This document shows positions 57,686 through 64,000 of a stretch of DNA of 64,000 nt, piece by piece. Made by a program: the position numbers and the translations under genes. The number at the start of each line of letters is the position of its first letter. Within the stretch, counting starts at the first letter, position 1. The stretch is from Candidatus Tisiphia endosymbiont of Beris chalybata (GTDB taxonomy: Bacteria; Pseudomonadota; Alphaproteobacteria; Rickettsiales; Rickettsiaceae). The stretch is from NCBI RefSeq assembly GCF_964026555.1, contig NZ_OZ032159.1:1302001-1366000 (forward strand), read 5' to 3'. The notes beneath the pieces are model-generated. The model saw only the letters and a program-made list of their open reading frames with translations, had not been told where the DNA came from and searched no databases.

Positions 57686-57775
57686 ATATTTTCTTAATTA
57701 CATATACCATCCGCTCTACATTTACGCTAATGTACTAATATCAAAAACCTATTCGGGAGCTATAAGTCGCAATAA

Positions 57776-59005
57776 ATGGATAATAATTTTAATAAAAAAA
57801 CTCCCTCTATAGTTTCGGTAGATCGGTACAATTTTTGGCTTAACCTTTATAAACCTAAAGGTATCAGTTCCGCTAAGCTGGTGGCTATTATCAAAAAATT
57901 TTTTAAAAATGAGAAAGTAGGACATTGTGGTACGTTAGATCCCGAAGCAGAGGGGGTGTTGCCTTTAGCAATTGGGCAGGCCACCAAATTAGTACGGGTG
58001 CTAGTGGATGCAAAAAAAACTTATATTTTTACCGTAGAATTCGGTAAAAAAACTGATACCGCCGACAGTAGAGGTAAGATAATAATGGTTACTGATATTC
58101 TCCCCACTAAACTACAATGTTTCAATATATGTAAAAATTTTATTGGACCATTATTACAATATCCCCCCGCCTTTTCCGCTATAAAAGTTAATGGAGTTAG
58201 ATCTTATAAATTAGCACGTGAAAATTTGTCCGTGGAATTAGCCCCGCGGAATATAGAAATATATAAACTTGAATGTCTTAATTTCAATTCTAGCAGTAAT
58301 CAAGCTACCTATATAGTTGAATGCTCTAAGGGGACATATATCAGGTCGCTAGCAGAAGATATAGCTTTATCCTTGCAAAGTTTAGGATTTGTGGTAGAAT
58401 TGCAGCGCACCAAGGTTGGTTTATTTACCGCAGAAGAGGCGATTAAATTAATTGAACTTGACTCTGACACCAGACTTCTTCCCCAAATCACAATAGACTT
58501 CTTGCATAAGTCGAAAAAGCTCTCGGGATTTTTAGAAAAAACGAAGCTGAGCCGAGCTGTGGACAAGGATGCAGCTGAGGAGCGGAGGCAAGTTTTGACA
58601 ACAAAATCACCAACTAAATCGCCTTATGCTGGAAGTCTAATAGCTGGCGAATTTGAGAGGCATACTAAATGCAAGGTCTTACCATACTTAAATAGAGCTA
58701 AGGACTGGAATTTAGGCGCCGGCCACAAATCTTCCACAGAAGCAGAAGCTGAAAAGAGGGTGAATCAAGATATTATTAAAAAATTTCTTGTAGACAACAG
58801 TATAAAGATTGAAGCAGTACTGGACGACATCCTGGTTCTTAACGTTACCCTGGAAGAAGCACAACAGATTATTTATGGTCAAAAATGTTATTTCGACTAT
58901 CCTAAAAATATTGATCTAATATGGCTAAAATATAATGATACTCTCTTAGCGATTGGTAGCGTTAACGAAAACTGTTTTAATTCTTTTCGAGTATTTAACC
59001 TATAA
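57776..59005 (+). CDS. truB: tRNA pseudouridine(55) synthase with a repeat insertion
   Basis: TruB makes pseudouridine 55 in the T loop of tRNAs. The catalytic domain (residues 17-235) has [37 protein letters not shown] with the catalytic Asp, [19 protein letters not shown] and [19 protein letters not shown]. Residues 240-288 are coded by a family C palindrome in frame, and residues about 289-335 ([12 protein letters not shown]) are also unusual. The C-terminal part ([32 protein letters not shown]) is normal. The 409-residue length exceeds the usual about 300 by these. Activity should be kept because the insertion lies beyond the catalytic domain. It precedes rpsO by 14 bp. Confidence 0.93.
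   Translation: MDNNFNKKTPSIVSVDRYNFWLNLYKPKGISSAKLVAIIKKFFKNEKVGHCGTLDPEAEGVLPLAIGQATKLVRVLVDAKKTYIFTVEFGKKTDTADSRGKIIMVTDILPTKLQCFNICKNFIGPLLQYPPAFSAIKVNGVRSYKLARENLSVELAPRNIEIYKLECLNFNSSSNQATYIVECSKGTYIRSLAEDIALSLQSLGFVVELQRTKVGLFTAEEAIKLIELDSDTRLLPQITIDFLHKSKKLSGFLEKTKLSRAVDKDAAEERRQVLTTKSPTKSPYAGSLIAGEFERHTKCKVLPYLNRAKDWNLGAGHKSSTEAEAEKRVNQDIIKKFLVDNSIKIEAVLDDILVLNVTLEEAQQIIYGQKCYFDYPKNIDLIWLKYNDTLLAIGSVNENCFNSFRVFNL
58494..58639 (+). repeat. Palindromic element family C, 146 bp, in frame inside truB
   Basis: Begins TAGACTTCTTGCATAAGTCG and ends CGCCTTATGCTGGAAGTCTA. With both TA ends it is exactly 146 bp, the length of family A. Its frame codes [16 protein letters not shown], related to [13 protein letters not shown] of family A. 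Confidence 0.9.
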
Positions 59006-59019
59006 AAATGGAGATTACG

Positions 59020-59289
59020 ATGTCGATTACCGCAGAACGCAAACAACAAGTAATTGGGCAGTATGCCACTAGTGAAAATGATACCGGTTCCAGTGAAGTG
59101 CAATGTGCAATTCTAACTGAAAGAATTAATAATTTAACTGAGCATTTTAAAACTAATCATAAAGACTTTTCGTCAAGGAGAGGTTTATTAATGTTAGTAG
59201 GTCGCAGGCGGCGATTGTTAGATTACATAAAGAAAAAAAGTGTAAGTAATTATTTGGCATTAATAAATAAGCTAGGGATAAGAAAATAA
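59020..59289 (+). CDS. rpsO: 30S ribosomal protein S15
   Basis: S15 binds the 16S rRNA three-way junction early in 30S assembly. ATG at 59020 ([16 protein letters not shown]) is chosen: GGAG stands 6 bases before it, and the upstream frame only adds four residues after a GGAG-containing ATG. The 89-residue product has the [20 protein letters not shown] helix, [20 protein letters not shown] and [19 protein letters not shown], exactly the family form. It lies between truB and pnp in the conserved truB-rpsO-pnp order and is followed by a terminator. Confidence 0.97.
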   Translation: MSITAERKQQVIGQYATSENDTGSSEVQCAILTERINNLTEHFKTNHKDFSSRRGLLMLVGRRRRLLDYIKKKSVSNYLALINKLGIRK

Positions 59290-59292
59290 AAT

Positions 59293-59319
59293 AAAGCCCG
59301 GTTTAGACCGGGCTTTTTA
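59293..59319 (+). terminator. Rho-independent terminator after rpsO
   Basis: AAAGCCCGGT and ACCGGGCTTT form a perfect 10-bp GC-rich stem with a 4-base loop (TTAG), followed by TT. It separates rpsO from pnp 22 bases later, so read-through or a second promoter would serve pnp. Confidence 0.92.
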
Positions 59320-59340
59320 TTAATTAAATAAGGAATAATA

Positions 59341-61593
59341 ATGTTTAAAGAGATAACACGAAAGATAGAATTGAATGGGAAAATAATTGAATTATCAACA
59401 GGTAAAGTAGCATGCCAAGCGGATGGAGCAGTCATAGCCAAAATGGGGGAATCTGTAATATTATGTACTGCCGTTAGTGCTAAAGAAGTAAAAGAAGGAA
59501 TAGGATTTTTCCCTCTTACCGTACATTATAGAGAAATGAAATTTGCAGTTGGACAAATACCTGGAGGATTTTTTAAAACTGAAGGTAAAAACAGCGAGAA
59601 AGAAGTTTTAGTATCACGTCTAATAGACAGGCCGATTAGACCATTATTTCACCCTGCTTTTTTAAACGAAACGCAAGTAATATGTACAGTTTTATCATAT
59701 GACCCTGACTGTAATACTGACACATTAGCAATTATTGGAGCATCAGCAGCGCTAGCATTATCCGGAGCCCCATACCAAGATATAGTCGCAGCTAATAGAG
59801 TGGGGTTGATAGAAAATAAATTAGTCTTAAACCCTTCCTTCTATCAATTAAAAAATAGTAAATTAGATCTAATAGTAGCTGGGACTAAAACTTCAGTGAT
59901 GATGGTAGAATCCGAAGCTACTTTGTTATCAGAAGAGCAAATGTTAGAAGCTATTGAATTTGGCCATAAAGCATGTAAGCCTATAGTGGAAATGATCGAA
60001 GATTTAGTAAAAGTCGCAGGTAAGCCTAAATTACCACTTACTGAATTATATCCTAGCAGCTTACAGGACCAAATTAAAAGTTTAATAGAAGTAGATATTA
60101 AACAGGCGTTTGCTGTGAAATTAAAGCAAGAAAGAAATATAGCAGTAAAACAGCTATCAGAAAAAGTTCTCCAGCATTTTGGAGAAGATCTGGCTAATAA
60201 TAATCTAACTAAAGCTCAAATTGAATTTGCTTTGAAAGGGGTAGTATCAGCAATGTTACGGCAAGATATATTACATAAAAATCTTCGTATTGATGGAAGA
60301 AAACCAGAGGAGATCCGAAACATCGAATGTGAGGTATCAATTTTACCTAAAACTCATGGCTCCAGCTTATTTACTCGAGGAGAAACACAAAGCCTAGTTG
60401 TTACTACCCTTGGCACTAACCAAGATGAGCAAATCATTGATAGCTTGGACGGAGAATATAAACAACGCTTTATGCTGAATTATATTTTCCCCCCTTACTG
60501 CGTGGGAGAAGTAACGCCAGTAAAAGCCCCTAGCCGTAGAGAAATAGGGCATAGTAAACTAGCCTGGCGCGCGCTAAACCCTGTACTTCCTACTAAAGAA
60601 CAATTCCCTTATTCTATCAGAGTGGTATCAGAAGTTACTGCTTGCAATGGTTCTTCTTCCATGGCAACTATATGCGGTAGTTCTATGGCCCTCATGAATG
60701 CAGGCGTTCCTATTAAAGCTCCTATAGCTGGCATCGCGATGGGATTAATTAAAGAAGATGATAAATTTATAATATTATCGGATATTATAGGAGATGAAGA
60801 TAACTTAGGCGATATGGATTTTAAAGTAGCCGGTAGTCTTGAAGGAATTACAGCGCTACAAATGGATATCAAAATATCTGGCGTAACTTTCGAGATTATG
60901 AAACAGGCTTTAACCCAAGCTAAAATGGGCCGTATTCATATTTTACAGGAAATGCATAAATCTATCAATAAAGTCAATGAGAGTATTAGTCAATATGCTC
61001 CGTGTATTTATACCTTTAAAATTGATAAAGAAAAAATAAGAGATGTTATAGGACCGGGCGGTAAAGTAATACGTGAAATTTGCGAAGTTACAACTGCTAA
61101 AATTGATATAAGTGATGATGGTACTGTCTCTGTTTCTGCGGTAGGAAAAGAAAAATTAGACTTGGCTATCTCTAAGATTAAAGCAATTATCTTTGAACCA
61201 GAAATAGGCCATATATTTAATGGAACAGTGGTTAAAATATTAGAAGCAGGAGCGTTTATTAATTATTCACCTAACCGCGATGGTTTTGTCCATATTAGCG
61301 AAATTTCTAAAGAACGTATTGAATCGGTCTCTAGCATTTTAAAACATGGGGAAGTAGTACGGGTTAAACTTATAGGTTTTGATAATAAAGGGAAGGCAAA
61401 ATTAACTATTAAGAACATAGATATAGATACTCTCCCTCTAGCTAATGGGAAAGCAAATAGCCCTACCGAAGGATATAGTAGAGAAGCTGCTGATAGTAGC
61501 GTCAGTAAGAGAGCTGTTGCTAAGAAATGGCAAAATAACGATACTAAAGTAGCCGCTGATGAAATTATCAAAGAACGTAAATATTTCTCCTAG
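59341..61593 (+). CDS. pnp: Polyribonucleotide nucleotidyltransferase (PNPase)
   Basis: PNPase degrades RNA from the 3' end using phosphate. The 750-residue protein has two RNase PH domains (first: [20 protein letters not shown]; second: [32 protein letters not shown] with catalytic Asp residues), a KH domain ([19 protein letters not shown]) and an S1 domain ([34 protein letters not shown]). A tail of about 50 residues after the S1 domain is Lys/Ala/Asp-rich and of low complexity. It follows rpsO and its terminator, as in many bacteria where the two are a regulatory pair. RNase E is not in the window. Confidence 0.96.
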   Translation: MFKEITRKIELNGKIIELSTGKVACQADGAVIAKMGESVILCTAVSAKEVKEGIGFFPLTVHYREMKFAVGQIPGGFFKTEGKNSEKEVLVSRLIDRPIRPLFHPAFLNETQVICTVLSYDPDCNTDTLAIIGASAALALSGAPYQDIVAANRVGLIENKLVLNPSFYQLKNSKLDLIVAGTKTSVMMVESEATLLSEEQMLEAIEFGHKACKPIVEMIEDLVKVAGKPKLPLTELYPSSLQDQIKSLIEVDIKQAFAVKLKQERNIAVKQLSEKVLQHFGEDLANNNLTKAQIEFALKGVVSAMLRQDILHKNLRIDGRKPEEIRNIECEVSILPKTHGSSLFTRGETQSLVVTTLGTNQDEQIIDSLDGEYKQRFMLNYIFPPYCVGEVTPVKAPSRREIGHSKLAWRALNPVLPTKEQFPYSIRVVSEVTACNGSSSMATICGSSMALMNAGVPIKAPIAGIAMGLIKEDDKFIILSDIIGDEDNLGDMDFKVAGSLEGITALQMDIKISGVTFEIMKQALTQAKMGRIHILQEMHKSINKVNESISQYAPCIYTFKIDKEKIRDVIGPGGKVIREICEVTTAKIDISDDGTVSVSAVGKEKLDLAISKIKAIIFEPEIGHIFNGTVVKILEAGAFINYSPNRDGFVHISEISKERIESVSSILKHGEVVRVKLIGFDNKGKAKLTIKNIDIDTLPLANGKANSPTEGYSREAADSSVSKRAVAKKWQNNDTKVAADEIIKERKYFS

Positions 61594-61951
61594 AATTTTA
61601 ATTAAAAGTTTGTTATCATATACTGAATATATACTAAAAGGTTTGAAGAATTAGACTTTAAAATTAGGGGCGAGCGTGCTCTATTTACTAGCGCCCGTAC
61701 GCCCTTAACATTTTGAAAAAATTTTTCTTCAAAAGCAAAAAAGTATATATACTGCTCATACTTCAAGCACCTGGTATATATTCGGTCAACTTCAAGAATT
61801 GGCGTCGTCATGTCTAAAGATCGAGGCTGCTCACGTACTTTATAGTACGCTGCGCTGCTCGACTTTGCCACTCCTCGCTCTTCTTGAAGTTGCTTCTATC
61901 GTCTACCAACTCTTCAGGTACGAGCAGTATATTCCTCATTAATAGGTAATT
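61594..61951. other. Repeat-rich spacer between pnp and the amidase-like gene
   Basis: No gene is seen in these 358 bases. About 61617-61752 is an AT-rich imperfect palindrome (GGCGAGCGTGCTC with GAGCGC arms are weak). About 61744-61930 is a family H palindrome with extra sequence at its left end. A frame on the minus strand here follows the repeats. Confidence 0.5.
61744..61930 (+). repeat. Palindromic element family H with an extra B-like left end
   Basis: TATATATACTGCTCATACTTC at the left end is B-like. From about 61791 the sequence TTCGGTCAACTTCAAGAATTG, then GTACTTTATAGTACGC, and the right end CAACTTCAGGTACGAGCAG and TATA match family H in reverse order. The right end stands 22 bases before the amidase-like start codon. 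Confidence 0.75.
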
Positions 61952-62983
61952 ATGACGAAATATTCACCCCCCCACGGCCCCGAAATATCCAAAGAATTTT
62001 TAAGAAATAATCCAGAATTTTCACTGGATAGCCCGGCAGAACTAACAAACTTAGAATTTGGTAAATGTAATTATTATACTGATAGAAAAGAAACCTCCTT
62101 ACTTCAATATATTATTCAAACTTGCTCATTTGCCTCCTTTGATGCTACCTTAGCTAAAATGTGCCTTTCTGACGGCGGCAATATCCAAGAGTTAAAAAAT
62201 AATGCCTCCTCAGTACATTATATTATAGATAAAGATGGATCGATTTATCAATTAGTATCAGATAATAAAAAAACCTGGGCTGTGAAAGGGGGCGAGCTAA
62301 AAACTGGTAGTATCTTAAATCCTAATATACCAAATGATCTAAAAGATGATGAGATGAATCACGTCTCTATAAATATTATGTCTATCAATACCGGGAGCGA
62401 ACCTTTCCCGCTAATACAAGTTGAACAAAATATATCTTTATGTAACTATCTAACATTTACACACCATATTGACCAACGTAATGTGATTGCTTTATCAGAT
62501 TGTGAAGTAGGGTCTTGCCTTGCTCCGGGTCCATATTTTCCATGGAACAAATTTGCTCAACATGCAATAGGGAGGTGGTCTAATATCGCGCGAAAAGATA
62601 ATCCAGATATAATAATTTCTCATTTACCTTACAACCAGGTTGTCCCCTCCCATCCCGAAGAGCTGCTAACGCTTGTAGAAAAATTTCAAAAATTAGGCAT
62701 ATTAACAGACGATTATATGGTTGATTCCAACAATTATCCTCAGTTACAGGACAGTATGCTGAAATTTAACTTACATCATCTGGGGCCTCAAATTATAGAA
62801 CACCCTGAACGGAAGCAGCTTTATGATGCAATATTATCTAAGAATCCCACGGAGCCTTATGCTAAAGCCAGATTAGCTCGCTGGGATGAAAATAGCTCTA
62901 ATATACTTGATGACCTTATCGGAATAACAAAGATGGGAGAGCCCACATTGTGGGATGCGAGTAATCATATGGCATTTTGTTGA
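61952..62983 (+). CDS. Amidase_2-like protein with zinc-binding residues missing
   Basis: Aligned by eye to AmpD-type N-acetylmuramoyl-L-alanine amidases, the 343-residue protein keeps the fold landmarks SSVHYIIDKDGSIYQLVSD, VSINIMSINTGSEPF, and NVIALSDCEVGSCLAPG then YFPWNKFAQHAIGRW. The residues that hold zinc are replaced: HYT-type first His by QTCSF, and GHSDIAPGRKxDPG by ALSDCEVGSCLAPG, so the third His and the Asp are lost. WHAG is WAVKGG. It therefore should not cut peptidoglycan by the normal mechanism. The C-terminal 90 residues are unique. The 3' end meets an IS4-type element, so an ancestral end could have been replaced. Confidence 0.65.
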   Translation: MTKYSPPHGPEISKEFLRNNPEFSLDSPAELTNLEFGKCNYYTDRKETSLLQYIIQTCSFASFDATLAKMCLSDGGNIQELKNNASSVHYIIDKDGSIYQLVSDNKKTWAVKGGELKTGSILNPNIPNDLKDDEMNHVSINIMSINTGSEPFPLIQVEQNISLCNYLTFTHHIDQRNVIALSDCEVGSCLAPGPYFPWNKFAQHAIGRWSNIARKDNPDIIISHLPYNQVVPSHPEELLTLVEKFQKLGILTDDYMVDSNNYPQLQDSMLKFNLHHLGPQIIEHPERKQLYDAILSKNPTEPYAKARLARWDENSSNILDDLIGITKMGEPTLWDASNHMAFC

Positions 62984-64000
62984 TTGAGCTGCCTTGGATA
63001 CTCTTCGCCCATAGTACCCTACGATTTTTGTAGGGAGGCAGAGTAAGTAGTAAGAAGTTCTATTTTTGGAGGTATTAATAAGGTGCGTATTAGTTGAGTT
63101 ACAGCTATTAATGATAGATTGATAAAAGATATTTTTAATATGATCAAACCCGTAAGTAAATAATGAAAATAATTGTTTTTCAGTGGTTTTTTGGAGTTTT
63201 ATACGGATTGGGTTTAGTGAATTTTGTATTAAGCCATTCTTAACTATTAAAGCTGAAGCAATAGCAGTTACCACCAATAATTTTTTGAATCTATCCAAAT
63301 TTACTAAGTGACTTTTTTCAATATCAAAGCCTCCGCTTTTGAGATGCTTAAACAACCGTTCGATGGACCAGCGGTACCTATATAAAGCGAAAATATCAAC
63401 TTCGACCTCAATTGATGACACCAAAACCATCAGTTCATTTTTATCATTTCTATATGCAGCAAAATTGACTTTTCTATCCCACAATATTCCAGCACAAACC
63501 TTATATTTTAAGGCTTTGAGATCATTAAATATTAGACCTCTTGCATAACCTAAAGATAATTGAAGAATTTTTAGGAGAAACGAAGTCGAGTACCGCAGCG
63601 TACATAGACGTACGTGAGGAACAGAGAGGAGTTTCGACGACAAAATTACCAATTAGATTAGGTTATGCAAGAGGTCTATTTTTCCAATCGTTAAAGTTTT
63701 TAAACCTTTCTCAAGACGAATTTGGTGATCCGTTCTTAGGGGAATAGCAAATCTTATATGATTATCTATTAAGAAATTTAACCATTCTTTATTCATAAAT
63801 TCTCGATCAGCAAGTAAATATTTTATTTTTTCAACCCCAAAATTGTCAATAAACTTCTGCAAAAATTCTTCCATAAATTCTTTAGAACAAGCTCCACCAT
63901 GCGATAAAGAATGCCAATATATTGGCACTGATATCTTACCAATTACAATTACTAAAAACAAAATATTAATATCTGTTTTACCAAATTTCCAATTTGTTCG
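62873..64000 (-). pseudogene. IS4-type transposase, interrupted by a family A element and cut by the right edge
   Basis: The gene enters from the right edge (RTNWKFGKTDINI, next to where the first catalytic Asp is expected), continues through LLADREFMNKEWLNF and GLKTLTIGKI to 63679, is broken by a family A palindrome, and resumes at 63532 with IFNDLKALKYKVCAGILWD and WSIERLFKHLKSGGFDIEKS (catalytic Glu). Deleting the palindrome with one TA gives GKIIFND in frame. In its present orientation the element brings a stop. The frame runs on into the end of the amidase-like gene on the opposite strand, so the IS end is uncertain (probably 62985-63060). Confidence 0.85.
63533..63678 (-). repeat. Palindromic element family A, 146 bp, inside the IS4-type transposase
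   Basis: Begins TAGACCTCTTGCATAACC and ends GGTTATGCAAGAGGTCTA, in the orientation opposite to the copies at 2884, 7101, 47061 and 51623. The flanks AAATAT and TTTTTCC, joined through one TA, restore the transposase frame exactly. Confidence 0.95.

Noticed and set aside
61602..61871. 89-codon minus-strand frame
   Set aside because: It falls in repeat DNA and has no ribosome site or family resemblance.
63541..63747. 68-codon plus-strand frame
   Set aside because: It is the open strand of the family A element inside the transposase.
1..64000. CRISPR array or tRNA/rRNA genes
   Set aside because: No regularly spaced identical short repeats, cas genes, or recognisable tRNA/rRNA sequence were seen by eye; the repeats are isolated palindromes.

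Overview
This is an AT-rich window (roughly two-thirds A+T by eye) from a member of the Rickettsiaceae, meaning Rickettsia or a close sister genus. The genus cannot be settled from the sequence alone. The basis is a class I lysyl-tRNA synthetase, an alphaproteobacterial CtrA, the murC-murB-ddl-ftsQ-ftsA cluster, PccA/PccB, an NtrY-type kinase, a 3-hydroxyacyl-CoA dehydrogenase/hydratase fusion, rOmpB-like autotransporter genes, and many short palindromic elements inside and between genes, as known for Rickettsia palindromic elements (RPEs).

Layout. 1-8.0 kb: a partial secreted protein, recF, two unknown proteins, a membrane-anchored Nudix-like protein, ctrA, secB and dcd, separated by long repeat-rich spacers. 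8.0-18.4 kb is a surface and envelope region: a porin, gmk, a truncated passenger protein and a large autotransporter gene split by an intact IS3-family element. 18.4-24.1 kb is the division and cell-wall cluster ftsA, ftsQ, ddl, murB, murC. 24.3-32.5 kb: an EAL protein, bolA-like, ubiK-like, a paralogous pair of unknown proteins, rnhB, rsmE, a tiny SDHAF4-like gene, a COQ10/RatA-type gene and polA. 32.5-38 kb: ntrY, pccA, pccB. 38-43.5 kb: a small orphan ORF, rpe, rplI-rpsR-rpsF, an atypical response regulator, zapE and tmk. 43.7-54.3 kb: the fad fusion, lnt, fabI, class I lysS, tlyA, tyrS and a candidate papain-fold protein. 54.5-61.6 kb: ppdK, a small secreted Q-rich protein, truB, rpsO and pnp. 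61.9-64 kb: a degenerate amidase and an IS4-type transposase running off the right edge.

The most striking theme is a set of palindromic elements about 50 to 150 bp long with TA at both ends. Family A has five copies of exactly 146 bp. One adds 48 codons in frame to lnt. One sits in the IS4-type transposase, where removing it and keeping a single TA restores the reading frame, which points to TA target duplication as in mariner/IS630-type MITEs. One is nested inside another palindrome. Related elements sit in frame in truB and, as two overlapping elements, in the fad fusion gene. Three of these insertions encode similar peptides containing (R)EE(Q/R)R-x-V-(S/L)TT(K/R).

No tRNA, rRNA or CRISPR array was seen. 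Gene starts were moved from the longest frame where a Shine-Dalgarno sequence or homology favoured a later codon (rpsF, rpsR, rpsO, fabI, tyrS, ppdK and others).
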